Positions 42,924-52,539 of a stretch of DNA of 64,000 nucleotides are shown here, one piece after another. Every line of letters begins with the position of its first letter. Within the stretch, counting starts at the first letter, position 1. The position numbers were made by a program, and so were the translations under genes. The stretch covers positions 372,001 to 436,000 of the forward strand of contig NZ_JAKEVY010000004.1 in NCBI RefSeq assembly GCF_021491375.1, in the 5' to 3' direction. Under the pieces are notes generated by a model. That model ran no database searches, was not told where the DNA came from, and saw only the letters and a list, made by a program, of their open reading frames with translations. Origin of the DNA: Flavihumibacter fluminis. Lineage in GTDB: Bacteria; Bacteroidota; Bacteroidia; Chitinophagales; Chitinophagaceae.

Positions 42924-45809
42924 ATGGACTCTATCCGCGATCTGGAAGAACTTTTATTAGTGCCCGAGGAACAGCCGCCGCAAACGGCTGAGGGCAACTG
43001 TATCCGCATCGTGGTGTTGAAGCAATTCAGGTTTCATAAATCACTGTGCATTGAACTCTATGATGCACCGCTTACACAGGCAGGTAAAATCAGGAACCCC
43101 TTATCCCCTATCAGCGCAGCAGATGCCGCCCAACTGGCAGACAATGAGGTGGATAAGATTCGATTTTATGCTGCCATCAACCGATTCCAGACAAGTCCGG
43201 CTAACAGTATAACCAACACCGATATACGCAGTTTGCGTACCATTATTAAAAATCCTGCCGGACTCCGATTTTTCTATCACGACCCGGAGTTTTCTGAAAA
43301 TGTAAGTGCCGGTTCGCTCAGGGAAGTGCAGGTAGGCGGGTTAGTTGAAAAGCTTTCCCTGCATATTTATAAAGCAAGTCCGTTTTACAGGGTGAGTCCC
43401 GAACTGGAACTTTGCAAACAAAAATTTCATCCACAGCAATTCCCTTTAAAATACGGGCTCTTCCTGCTACAGGAGAACCAGCTTATGCTGGCTGCGAATC
43501 TGACTGTGCTGAAACTACTGCAGGTGTTTGCAACCCGGCAACACCTGCAATTACATGAAGACCAGTTCGCGGCTTTTGAAGAGAAAATCCTTTCCAAACT
43601 GGAGAACAAGATCCGGGTTGAACGGCATTTTATAGAGCTCGCGGCAGAAGAAGAATTGAAGGAAGCCGGATGGAAAGGAGCGATCGAACGATTGATCTAC
43701 CTGGCTGATCTCGGGCAATATGTAACCATCCAACCCATGATGCGCTATGGAAGTATGGAAGTGCCACTGCGCAGTAAAAAAATGGTTTACCTGCCCGACA
43801 CCAAAGGCAGGCTGTTGGCCATGCAACGTGATGATGCCGCCGAGAATGCTTTCCTCGCGATGGTACTGAAGCAACATCCGCATTTCATGGAACAACTGGA
43901 AAATGAATTGCCCTATTTCTACCTTCATCGAGATCGCTTCCTGGACGAAGACTGGTTCCTGGAAGCCTTTGCGCAGTGGCGGGCAGCAGGAATTTCTATT
44001 TTCGGATTCAACCAATTGAAAGAAAATAAAAAAAGTGCACATAAGGGAACCATTACCGTACGAGTGGTATCCGGACTCAACTGGTTCAATGTTAAGATCA
44101 ATGCCAAATACGGCGATCAGCAGGCTTCCCTTCCGCAAATTCAAAAAGCCATCCGCAATAAAAGCAAGTATGTGCAACTGGATGATGGAACCCTGGGATT
44201 GTTACCGGAAGAATGGATTGAACGTTTTTCAAAATTTTTCTTTGGCGCTTCGGTAATGGGAGAAGACCTGGTAATGCCCGGAACCCGGTTTGAAGAAGTG
44301 AGTATGTTATTTGCACAGGAGGAACTGGATGAGGATGTTCAACAAAAAATTCGCAACTACCGGGAACGATTAACCGATATCAAATCCATTGAACCGGTAC
44401 CGGTTCCTTCAACATTGCATACGGAGCTTCGTCACTACCAGAAAGAAGGACTGAACTGGCTGCACTTTCTGCATGAAAACGAATTCGGTGGTGTACTCGC
44501 AGATGATATGGGCTTAGGTAAAACAGTGCAGGTGATTGCGTTTCTGCTTCATTTAAAAGAGACAGGAAATAAATCCACGCATCTATTAATAGTACCTACC
44601 TCCCTGCTCTTTAACTGGCAGGTAGAATTACAACGATTTGCACCTTCGTTGAAATGCCTGATCCTGCATGGTGCCAATCGCACTAAAAAAACAGAAGAAT
44701 TTGATCAGTACGATATCATCCTCACCTCTTATGGAACACTTTTAACTGATATCACCTACCTGCGCCGGTTTCAGTTTGGCTATGTATTGCTTGATGAATC
44801 ACAACAGATCAAGAACCCCGACTCGCAACGCTACCAGGCTGTGCAAATGCTGAAAAGCAAAAATCGATTAGCCATCACCGGTACTCCTTTTGAAAACAAT
44901 ACCATGGACCTGTATGCGCAGTTTTCAGTTGTTTGTCCGGGTTTGCTGGGGAATAAAAAATATTTCCAGGATATCTATTCCACTCCTATCGACCGGTTCG
45001 AAAACCGCCAGCGTTCAGAGGAGCTGCAACAAAAAATCAGGCCCTTCCTGCTCCGGCGCACCAAGGAAGATGTGATCCAGGAACTGCCCGATAAAATTGA
45101 ACAGATCCTGTATTGCCCCATGGGTGAGGCGCAACGTGCAGTGTATGCAGCGTACGAAAAAGACCTGCGTGATTACCTGGAAGATAAACTGGAAGATGAC
45201 ATCCTGCGCAATTCCATTCATGTATTGCGTGGCTTAACGCAACTCCGGCAGATCTGTGATGATCCGCGGTTATTGCAGGCCGATCAGTTGCAGGGAGAAG
45301 GTTCGTCGAAAATTGACGTGCTGATCGAGCAGGTGCAAAACAAATCGCCCCGGCATAAAATCCTGATCTTCTCTCAATTTGTTTCGATGCTCGACCTGAT
45401 TGCCATTGAGCTGAACAAACTGGGCATCGTATATGAAACACTTACCGGAGCTACGAAAAACAGGAAGGCGGCGGTGGATCGCTTTCAGCAGGATGCCGAA
45501 GTGCGGGTATTTCTGTTAAGCCTGAAAGCAGGTGGTGTAGGACTTAATCTGACTGCAGCGAGTTATGTGTACCTGGTAGACCCCTGGTGGAATCCAGCAG
45601 TAGAAGACCAGGCCATCGACCGAGCCTATCGCATCGGGCAACACCAGAATGTGCAGGCGGTGCGGTTGATTTGTCCGGGTACGGTTGAAGAAAAAATGCG
45701 CCAGCTCCAGCAAAGTAAAAGAGAACTTTCCGCCGGACTCGTACAAAGCGGGAAGGCCTTTTTCAGCAACATGACCAAAGAAGACTGGCGGACGGTATTG
45801 GGAGGATAG
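42924..45809 (+). CDS. SNF2-family DNA helicase/ATPase
   Basis: This 961-residue protein has a SNF2 ATPase core in its C-terminal half. Walker A is DDMGLGKTVQ at about 527, the DEAH-box position reads DESQ (D624, LLDESQQIKNP), AITGTPFENN is motif III-like, and the C-terminal lobe has LIFSQFVSML, KAGGVGLNLTAAS and WWNPAVEDQAIDRAYRIGQ. About 480 N-terminal residues include a SNF2-associated domain of the bacterial type. It should remodel or translocate on DNA. It starts just after the cluster of repeated boxes and diverges from the ATPase gene. Confidence 0.93.
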   Translation: MDSIRDLEELLLVPEEQPPQTAEGNCIRIVVLKQFRFHKSLCIELYDAPLTQAGKIRNPLSPISAADAAQLADNEVDKIRFYAAINRFQTSPANSITNTDIRSLRTIIKNPAGLRFFYHDPEFSENVSAGSLREVQVGGLVEKLSLHIYKASPFYRVSPELELCKQKFHPQQFPLKYGLFLLQENQLMLAANLTVLKLLQVFATRQHLQLHEDQFAAFEEKILSKLENKIRVERHFIELAAEEELKEAGWKGAIERLIYLADLGQYVTIQPMMRYGSMEVPLRSKKMVYLPDTKGRLLAMQRDDAAENAFLAMVLKQHPHFMEQLENELPYFYLHRDRFLDEDWFLEAFAQWRAAGISIFGFNQLKENKKSAHKGTITVRVVSGLNWFNVKINAKYGDQQASLPQIQKAIRNKSKYVQLDDGTLGLLPEEWIERFSKFFFGASVMGEDLVMPGTRFEEVSMLFAQEELDEDVQQKIRNYRERLTDIKSIEPVPVPSTLHTELRHYQKEGLNWLHFLHENEFGGVLADDMGLGKTVQVIAFLLHLKETGNKSTHLLIVPTSLLFNWQVELQRFAPSLKCLILHGANRTKKTEEFDQYDIILTSYGTLLTDITYLRRFQFGYVLLDESQQIKNPDSQRYQAVQMLKSKNRLAITGTPFENNTMDLYAQFSVVCPGLLGNKKYFQDIYSTPIDRFENRQRSEELQQKIRPFLLRRTKEDVIQELPDKIEQILYCPMGEAQRAVYAAYEKDLRDYLEDKLEDDILRNSIHVLRGLTQLRQICDDPRLLQADQLQGEGSSKIDVLIEQVQNKSPRHKILIFSQFVSMLDLIAIELNKLGIVYETLTGATKNRKAAVDRFQQDAEVRVFLLSLKAGGVGLNLTAASYVYLVDPWWNPAVEDQAIDRAYRIGQHQNVQAVRLICPGTVEEKMRQLQQSKRELSAGLVQSGKAFFSNMTKEDWRTVLGG

Positions 45810-45858
45810 AGATATTTTCATGGTATAGTTTTTTAGGCAGTTGCGAAAAGCCTGAATC

Positions 45859-46722
45859 ATGCCAAAAGCCAATCCCAAAAAAACCATTCATCCTGCTCAG
45901 CAACAACGCCGACCAGGAAAGGAAGGAAACATGAACCCTATTCCGGAAACGGATCCAATGAGTACTGGATCAGGAAAACTGAAAGGCAGGCGGGTATTGA
46001 TAACAGGCGGCGATAGCGGAATTGGAAAAGCAGTAGCCAAATTATTCGCGAGTGAGGGAGCGGAGCTGGCCCTTGGATATTTAAATGAAACGACTGATGC
46101 AGTTGAAACCAAAGCAGAAGTGGAGGCATACGGAGTGAACTGCCTGCTTATAAAAGCAGATATCAGCAGAGAAGTCAATTGCAGGCGGGTTGTAGAGAAA
46201 ACAATCAAAGTATTCGGAGGTATTGATATTCTTATCAATAATGCAGCACTTCACTGGGAGCAGAAAAAATTCACTGACATCAGTACCCAACAACTCCAAA
46301 AAACATTCCATACCAATGTGTTTTCGTATTTCTGGATAACGAAATACGCGCTTCCTCACATGAAAAAAGGCGGCTGCATTATCAACAGCAGTTCGGTAAC
46401 AGCCTACCGGGGAAGTGATGCGCTGGTTGATTATGCATCCACCAAAGGCGCTATCATTTCTTTTACGCGGAGCCTTGCTGCCAACCTGGTGGATAAGGGT
46501 ATACGAGTTAATGCTGTAGCACCCGGACCCGTTTGGACGCCCCTAATTGTATCTTCCTTTAATCAGAAAAAGATCAAAACCTTTGGAAGTGATTCACCAA
46601 TGAAAAGAGCCGGACAACCAAATGAAATTGCACCAGCTTATTTATTTCTGGCATTGAAAGAAAATAGTTTTATGACCGGACAAGTGCTTCATCCCAATGG
46701 TGGTGAAATCATTAATGGATAA
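45859..46722 (+). CDS. Short-chain dehydrogenase/reductase (YghA-like)
   Basis: This 287-residue protein has an extended N terminus and then the Rossmann motif RRVLITGGDSGIGKAVAKL. The Asn of LINNAA, the Ser of INSSSVTAY, and the YxxxK pair Y192/K196 (DYASTKGA) form the catalytic tetrad. It matches the NAD(P)H-dependent group with a long N-terminal extension rich in Gln and Pro, such as YghA. The substrate is unknown. The last 11 bases overlap the 3' end of the LLM-type pseudogene on the other strand. Confidence 0.9.
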   Translation: MPKANPKKTIHPAQQQRRPGKEGNMNPIPETDPMSTGSGKLKGRRVLITGGDSGIGKAVAKLFASEGAELALGYLNETTDAVETKAEVEAYGVNCLLIKADISREVNCRRVVEKTIKVFGGIDILINNAALHWEQKKFTDISTQQLQKTFHTNVFSYFWITKYALPHMKKGGCIINSSSVTAYRGSDALVDYASTKGAIISFTRSLAANLVDKGIRVNAVAPGPVWTPLIVSSFNQKKIKTFGSDSPMKRAGQPNEIAPAYLFLALKENSFMTGQVLHPNGGEIING

Positions 46723-47659
46723 GAATGGATCGGATATCTTCCAGGTAATCAGTTTGATTTTTACTGATATTATGCAGATGGATGCGAGCCGGTTGCAAGG
46801 ATTTAATCATTTCAATACGATGTTTGAGACCCTTTATATCCGTGATCAAAATCATATTCCCAATTATGTATTCCCGCGTGATCTCCTCTCCTGCTACGTC
46901 AAATTCTTCCGTGCTGGAGAGATTGGCTAATTTATCCAGGCCTACCATATTGGATCGCCATTGTTCATACGACTGCTCAACTGCTTCCTTCCAGGAGCGT
47001 GCATAACAAAAAGAGAGTTGAAGGTGAACGGGTTTGTTTTCTCCTTGTTTTCTAAACGCATTTATTTTAGCTGAGGCTTCCTCCAGGTTATCATCCACAG
47101 TGGTTAATAATCCCTCCGCCCAATTACCTGCCCATTCTGCCGTTGCTTTAGATAAGGCTGCACAGAATAAGGGCGGTGGTTTTGCCGGCCGGGAATACAA
47201 TCGCGCTTTGCGCACCCGGATATGCCCATTAAAATCAACCTGCTCTCCCTTGAACAGGGCATCCATCTCTTCTTTGCATTGCAGCAGCCGTTCATTTCGA
47301 ATAGTTTTCTCAGGCCACTCCTATCCAGTAATAGATTCATTCAGTGCTTCACCACTTCCCAATTCCACAATCAGGCGATGGGGAAACATTAGTGAAATGG
47401 TTGCAAGTGCCTGTGCAACGATAGCGGGATGCAGTCGTTGTCCGGGTGCACATACCATACTGAATGGCAAACTGCAAACCTGCATAGCAACCGGTAACCA
47501 ACTCAGGGTGAACCCATTCTCTCCCTGCCGTTTACTCCAGGGATGAAAATGATCTGACGAGTGAATCGCGGTGAACCCTGCTGCTGCCTTTTGAACATAG
47601 TCCAGCAATTCAACCGGACCGAATTGTTCATGTAAGGCATGATAGGAGATCAGGCACAT
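46712..47659 (-). pseudogene. LLM-class flavin-dependent oxidoreductase interrupted by an in-frame TAG
   Basis: One reading frame runs from the ATG at 47659 to 46712 and is broken only by a TAG at 47321-47323, after GSGEALNESITG. The continuation EWPEKTIRNERLLQC is in the same frame and reaches a normal C terminus (ILITDIKG, IRSILIH). The full product would have 315 residues and matches the TIGR03885-type FMN-dependent LLM oxidoreductases (SSDHFHPWSKRQGENGF, LYSRPAKPPPLF). At this place homologues have GD/E-x-WP, so one base change made the stop. It follows a small lipoprotein gene by three bases. Confidence 0.85.
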
Positions 47660-47662
47660 ATT

Positions 47663-47869
47663 TTAATGCGGGCGGTTTAATGAATCTGCGGCTGATCGCG
47701 TGCTGTCTGCTGCAGTCTCCACTGTTGGAGGAACCGGTGTATTACCAGGAGGATAGCTGGTAAAGGAAGTGTCTTCCGGATTCACCATCACATCATCTGA
47801 ATCATGCTGTTCTGCATTCCCGCAGGCAAATAAAAATGCCGCGCTTAACAATATACAAATCTGTTTCAT
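47663..47869 (-). CDS. Small lipoprotein
   Basis: This 68-residue protein has a lipoprotein signal (KQICILLSAAFLFACGNAEQ, with the Cys at 16) followed by a short acidic, Pro- and Thr-rich tail with no domain. It is expected to be anchored in a membrane. The broken oxidoreductase follows three bases later. No function can be suggested. Confidence 0.6.
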   Translation of the reverse strand: MKQICILLSAAFLFACGNAEQHDSDDVMVNPEDTSFTSYPPGNTPVPPTVETAADSTRSAADSLNRPH

Positions 47870-47908
47870 ATGCTTTTTTCGGCTGTAGTAAAAAGATCAT
47901 ACCACTCC

Positions 47909-47933
47909 ACCCGACCGGTGGCACCGGTCGGGT
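47909..47933. repeat. REP-like palindrome, copy 2
   Basis: The arms ACCCGACCGGT (47909-47919) and ACCGGTCGGGT (47923-47933) are exact complements with loop GGC. It shares its core with the palindromes at 26932 and 58097. As at 58097, it is followed by AAATGC and then the GH92 leader sequence. Confidence 0.75.
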
Positions 47934-47941
47934 AAATGCCA

Positions 47942-48193
47942 ATGAAAACAGCAGGAATTTTACTGGCAGGATGCCTGGTAACTTCAGGAACAGGTAAGGC
48001 GCAACAACTTACCAGCCTACCCCTTTGGCATGGTACAGTTGAAGAACTGAAGCTACCCGTTCGCCAGGTATGTTTCGATGCGTTGTATGGTCGGGATGCT
48101 GCACAGCTGGCGGATTTGATAAAAAGCATTCTTATCCGGCTACAAGTTGCAATTCCTGCGCTGCAAAGTAGATCCAGGGACAGTTTCAGATGA
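47942..48193 (+). pseudogene. Decayed copy of the GH92 5' end, with internal deletion
   Basis: Bases 47942-48012 match 58148-58218, the signal-peptide part of the GH92 gene (AGILLAGCLV), with about seven differences. Bases 48013-48042 match 58275-58304 exactly (the AYPFGMVQL region), so about 56 bases were lost between. After that the frame continues to 48193 with no resemblance to GH92. It is not expected to be functional. The REP-like palindrome just before it is also shared with the GH92 gene. Confidence 0.8.
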
Positions 48194-48541
48194 CAGATTT
48201 TTATTGAACTTCAGGTGTAATACACCAGGTTCTCATTAGGTAGTAAATGCAAAGGAGGCGTTGTGGATTTTTCTCCATGCTTTACAGGTGTTTGTTATAA
48301 ACAACAGCAGCTTATAACATAACTGGTTTATTGCAATCGGATAACGGTGATCATAATCGCGCACCAGTTGTATCTGGTAGATCACTGGCGGAATCCGGCT
48401 GTGGAAGGATTGTAGAGTGGGTGGTATTGGAAAGAACTTTCGGGCAGCGAGCCCTTTGAACATTAAAAGCATTAACCAATCAAAGGAACTCGCCGTCCAC
48501 GAAAGAAACTAAACACAAGACTAAGCAGCACTTAAATGCAC
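48194..48541. other. Gene-free remnant region
   Basis: There is no intact gene in these 348 bases. A short stretch at 48368-48412 translates to YLVDHWRNPAVE, close to YLVDPWWNPAVE of SNF2 helicases, and is followed at once by a stop; it looks like a helicase remnant. Nothing else is recognised. Confidence 0.5.
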
Positions 48542-51091
48542 CTAGTGTTCACACGAGAAAAGAGATTTATTCAAATGATCAATATTAAAACCAGGAGTTT
48601 TCACCCTGTTGTCGATACTTAGATTCGCATTGGGATCCAAGCCTTTTTTTAAGCGGTCAATATTAAACCTCAGGTGAGAACGGGTTATGGGATCAGCATA
48701 CCGGGACTGAGCGATTTGTAAATCAATAAGCAGTACCTGGGCATGGCTATTCAAGAGTGCTATAAAATCGCCTGTTTGAGTATCGGGTTTTTCAAACATT
48801 GGATGTTTTATATAACCAAGTAAATTGGTTATATAAAACGTTTGAAGGTCTCTGCGGTAGGAATCAATAGCTTTGGCTGTAGTAATTTCAGACCAAATAG
48901 CAGATTTCATATCGTTCAGGAATTCAATTAATTCATAATTCTCTTTTGAATCAAACATGCGGTTCGTATTTACCAGTACCAACATTCGGGTCATTAGTTT
49001 TGAAAGCGTTACCATACCAACTTCATGGACTGTTTTACCAGTAGGATCAATGTTATCAATGACATTTCGATCCAATAACCATTTAGGGGTAATAAACACT
49101 TCATCCTTCAACCATGTCATTGCATTTTTTTGTTTCGATTTTGAAATTGCCCTATAATCTTTACCACCCTGTTCCGCAGTTTTACTATCAGTATAATATC
49201 CTCCAATGCTGTTTATTACGTGGGTAGCATAATGTAAATATTGAGAAACCAATGCACTATACATTTCTTTAAGGTTACCATGCCCCTGATTGGGAACCAT
49301 TGTCCACTTTGGTAATTGAGGTAAAATTTTCTTAAGGTTTTTTATTCCTAGTTTATTTGCTTTCATAACATCATCACCCAGGTCTTCATTTTGATTTCGC
49401 GGATCAATAACAGTAAAAACTGTTTGTGCACCAAAGACAAGCCGTTTGTTTTTTGTTGCATTTATGATCCAGTTGTTCATGAAGGTTTGTTCCTCCTCCT
49501 TGCTTTTAAACTCCGGCAAGTAACGATAGCCCCACTCAATAGCCCATTTGTCATAGTCTCCAATTCTCGGAAAAATACCTTTGGGAGAGATGTTATCTTC
49601 TGGCTGTGCAACATAGTTAAAACGGGCATAATCCATAATGGAAGGAGTATGACCATTTTCTTCTACCCATTTTTTATCCCGGAGACTATCCACAGGAACG
49701 CTAGCGGAAGAGCCAAAGTTGTGCGCAAGTCCCAATGTATGACCCACTTCGTGAGAAGATACAAAACGGATCAATTGCCCCATTAAATCATCATCAAACT
49801 CCAGCTTACGAGCCCGCGGATCAATAGCACCTGCCTGTATCATGTACCAATTTCGAAGCAATGCCATCACATTGTGATACCAGTGAATATGGGTTTCCAA
49901 AATTTCCCCACTACGCGGATCATTTACATGAGGTCCCATGGCATTTGGAGTAAGTGAAGGTTTATACACAATTGCAGAATGCATAGCATCTTCCAAACTC
50001 CAGGTACTATCATTTTCAGGTGCTTCTTTTGCGATGATAGCGTTTTTGAAGCCTGCTTTTTCGAACGCCGCTTGCCAGTCATTAACACCCTGAATCAGAT
50101 AAGGTACCCATTTTTTGGGAGTGGATGGATCTATGTAGATAATAATAGGTTTTTCAGGTTCAACTAGTTCACCCGCGAAATACCTTACCATATCTTCTTT
50201 TTTGGGTTCAAGTCTCCAGCGGTTAATGAAATAAGTTTCCTTAACACCCTGCGGATTTCCATCAAAATCAACATATCCACCCGCAAAATAACCCACTCTA
50301 CTATCTGCCATTCTGGGTTTCATTGGTTTCTCAGGCAACAAAACCAATGACGTAGCAAACTCAAACGTGGCAGCATCACCTCCAGGATCCATTAGAGACA
50401 TGTAAGTTTTGAGGGTCCTGATTTCCAAATTTCTAGAAAACGGTTTTACTGAAATTACATAGGACCTGTCCTTTGCAAATACCCCCAATTTATATTTGGG
50501 CCTGAATAAAGCTGGAATCGTCATTAGTGAATGATCATTAGAAATCAAATCAGTAACATCTATAACTGCTGCTGAATCTTTCTCATTAAAGGCTTTAATT
50601 GGAAAAGCCATTAAAATAGGGCGTAAGGAAGATTTCTGTACCGATTTATACATACCATTTCCAGAACTATCCGAACTTCTCACTATTGATGATACCGTTC
50701 TGAGGAAAATTTTATTGTCTGGCCCTTTTTCAAAAGTGACAATTCTCTCATTTAACTGATCACCGGGATAATATGGAATTGGATCAAGAATACCATTCAC
50801 AGGTGTTTTGGCAAACCGGGAAACAATTAACATTTCTCTACCCAACATACCTTTTGGTATTTCCCAGTAATAATTCTGATCAATAGCATGCACATGAAAA
50901 AACCCCTTTTGGGTAACCGCTTTTTCAGTAATTATCTCATTATACTTTTTGGGCTTTCCTGCTACACCGTTTAAAATAGAGTCCAGTGCCTTTGCTGCTT
51001 TAATTTCTGTACTGTCAACTTCAACCTTTTTTTTCTGGGCATAGGAGGACAGCGTTGCCATAATAGCAACAGTCAAAAATAAATACTTCAT
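48542..51091 (-). CDS. Zinc metalloprotease with DUF5117/DUF5118 domains
   Basis: This 849-residue protein has a signal peptide (LFLTVAIMATLSSYAQ). A DUF5118-type start and DUF5117 domain lead to a metzincin-like site, HEVGHTLGLAH, with H447, E448, H451 and H457. The terminal part carries the DUF4953-type region. It should be a periplasmic or surface metallopeptidase. It is the last gene of an operon with SusD, SusC, FecR and ECF sigma genes on the minus strand, 45 bases after SusD, so it probably processes a protein or peptide captured by the SusCD pair. Confidence 0.9.
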   Translation of the reverse strand: MKYLFLTVAIMATLSSYAQKKKVEVDSTEIKAAKALDSILNGVAGKPKKYNEIITEKAVTQKGFFHVHAIDQNYYWEIPKGMLGREMLIVSRFAKTPVNGILDPIPYYPGDQLNERIVTFEKGPDNKIFLRTVSSIVRSSDSSGNGMYKSVQKSSLRPILMAFPIKAFNEKDSAAVIDVTDLISNDHSLMTIPALFRPKYKLGVFAKDRSYVISVKPFSRNLEIRTLKTYMSLMDPGGDAATFEFATSLVLLPEKPMKPRMADSRVGYFAGGYVDFDGNPQGVKETYFINRWRLEPKKEDMVRYFAGELVEPEKPIIIYIDPSTPKKWVPYLIQGVNDWQAAFEKAGFKNAIIAKEAPENDSTWSLEDAMHSAIVYKPSLTPNAMGPHVNDPRSGEILETHIHWYHNVMALLRNWYMIQAGAIDPRARKLEFDDDLMGQLIRFVSSHEVGHTLGLAHNFGSSASVPVDSLRDKKWVEENGHTPSIMDYARFNYVAQPEDNISPKGIFPRIGDYDKWAIEWGYRYLPEFKSKEEEQTFMNNWIINATKNKRLVFGAQTVFTVIDPRNQNEDLGDDVMKANKLGIKNLKKILPQLPKWTMVPNQGHGNLKEMYSALVSQYLHYATHVINSIGGYYTDSKTAEQGGKDYRAISKSKQKNAMTWLKDEVFITPKWLLDRNVIDNIDPTGKTVHEVGMVTLSKLMTRMLVLVNTNRMFDSKENYELIEFLNDMKSAIWSEITTAKAIDSYRRDLQTFYITNLLGYIKHPMFEKPDTQTGDFIALLNSHAQVLLIDLQIAQSRYADPITRSHLRFNIDRLKKGLDPNANLSIDNRVKTPGFNIDHLNKSLFSCEH

Positions 51092-51136
51092 TTTTTGTTT
51101 GATTAACTAGATAAGTTGAGAGATGTAGTCTCCTGA

Positions 51137-52528
51137 TCAATACCCAGGATTCTGTGTTAGATTTGGATTTTTAAAAATCGCATCCTCTGGAATGGGGTAA
51201 AGCTGGTCTGTTGATTCCCATTCAGGATTAATGGCACCAAGAATATCATCTGCCCTGGACTTGCCGTTTGATCTTAAACTAGGCCAGCGTTTCAGATCAA
51301 ACCAACGGTGCCCCCATTCGCAAAAGAATTCGTGTCTTTTTTCGTTTTCAATTGCGATCATGGAACTAGATTTATCAATCATGTTATTAATTTCAGCTAA
51401 TCCAGATCTGGTGCGAAGGGTGTTAATATCAGTTTGCGCTTCGCTGAATTTATTCTGCTGAACACGGGCTTCAGCACGAATCAGATATTGCTCTGCCAAC
51501 CGTAAAAAAACATAATTCTCTTCATTAGTGTCTGGAGACTTATACTTATAAGGAATGTATCCAAACAAGGCAAAAGCCATCCATTTGCTGGTTCGCTCGT
51601 CATTTGATTCAAAGCTGCCAACCAGATCGTCGGTCATAATATTATCAGCAAATCCCAGAACTTTGAAATAAAATAAAAAAGAATCCCCTTCTCCTGTATT
51701 ATTGAATGCGCGCTCCATTTGAAGAATGGATTCTCCGTTGTTCTTTTTAAATACATTATCAAGATTTGTATCAAGCTGGTAAAGTGCATTGTTGGCAATT
51801 ACTTCGGAAGCAAGCGACTCTGCGTTAACGTAGTCCTTCATGAATAAATATACTCTTGCCAGCAAGGCGGCAGCGGCCCATTTGTTTACCCGAATTCTTT
51901 TACCGCCCACAAAACTGTAATCAGGGGCCAAAATATTGTAGGCGTCTTTTAAGTCTGCAACAATTTGTTGATATACCTCAGCTACTGGTGTGCGGGGCAT
52001 AAGCCCAGTTACATCTTTATTGGTAACTGTAATGAGAGGCACATCTCCAAACAGATTAATCAGGTAAAAATGAGAAAATGCTCTTATAAATTTCGCTTCA
52101 CCAATAGCCTGCTTTTTAAAACCGGGAGTTAATCCGGTTGATGCTTCACAACCCTCAATGATGGAATTACTGTTATAAATATCTTTATAGATGGCATTCC
52201 AATATTGGAGAATTTGGGAATTGTTTGGTTGTACATCATGATTAATAAACTGTTCAATAATACCGTCATTAAATGCGTAGCGAAGTTCGGATGCAGAAAA
52301 GCCAGACATCCTGGTAATAGCACCACTGAATCCGGAATTTTCATGAATGAGGTTGGTATAAAGTCCGGTCAAAGCAATTTCCAAATTGGCGTCATTTGCA
52401 AAAACATCCTCTAATCCTACCTGAGTTCTGTATTCCGGTTCCAAAAACTTAGTGCAACCTTGAGCTAGAAAAAATAAAGCAGCCAAGGGCAGTATTCTTT
52501 TAGATAAATTTTTGAGTAAAATGAGCAT
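51137..52528 (-). CDS. SusD/RagB-family outer-membrane lipoprotein
   Basis: This 463-residue protein has a lipoprotein signal with the Cys in FFLAQGCTKFLEPEY (about residue 25). The family features are a TPR-rich body (AAALLARVYLFMKDYVNAESLA, EQYLIRAEARVQQNKFSEAQTDI) and the C-terminal RHEFFCEWGHRWFDLKRW with TDQLYPIPEDAI. It is the lid of the SusCD pedal-bin importer. It lies 11 bases after susC. The neighbouring protease suggests peptide substrates rather than glycans, though this is inference. Confidence 0.95.
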   Translation of the reverse strand: MLILLKNLSKRILPLAALFFLAQGCTKFLEPEYRTQVGLEDVFANDANLEIALTGLYTNLIHENSGFSGAITRMSGFSASELRYAFNDGIIEQFINHDVQPNNSQILQYWNAIYKDIYNSNSIIEGCEASTGLTPGFKKQAIGEAKFIRAFSHFYLINLFGDVPLITVTNKDVTGLMPRTPVAEVYQQIVADLKDAYNILAPDYSFVGGKRIRVNKWAAAALLARVYLFMKDYVNAESLASEVIANNALYQLDTNLDNVFKKNNGESILQMERAFNNTGEGDSFLFYFKVLGFADNIMTDDLVGSFESNDERTSKWMAFALFGYIPYKYKSPDTNEENYVFLRLAEQYLIRAEARVQQNKFSEAQTDINTLRTRSGLAEINNMIDKSSSMIAIENEKRHEFFCEWGHRWFDLKRWPSLRSNGKSRADDILGAINPEWESTDQLYPIPEDAIFKNPNLTQNPGY

Positions 52529-52539
52529 ACATGTAGATT

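Noticed and set aside
45037-45441. Open frame of 134 codons on the minus strand inside the SNF2 gene
   Set aside because: It is a shadow of the conserved helicase core on the other strand.
47942-48193. Small secreted protein of its own
   Set aside because: Its start is a decayed copy of the GH92 leader with a deletion, and the rest has no protein features.
48236-48472. Open frame of 78 codons on the minus strand
   Set aside because: It lies opposite the SNF2-like remnant and lacks any recognised feature.
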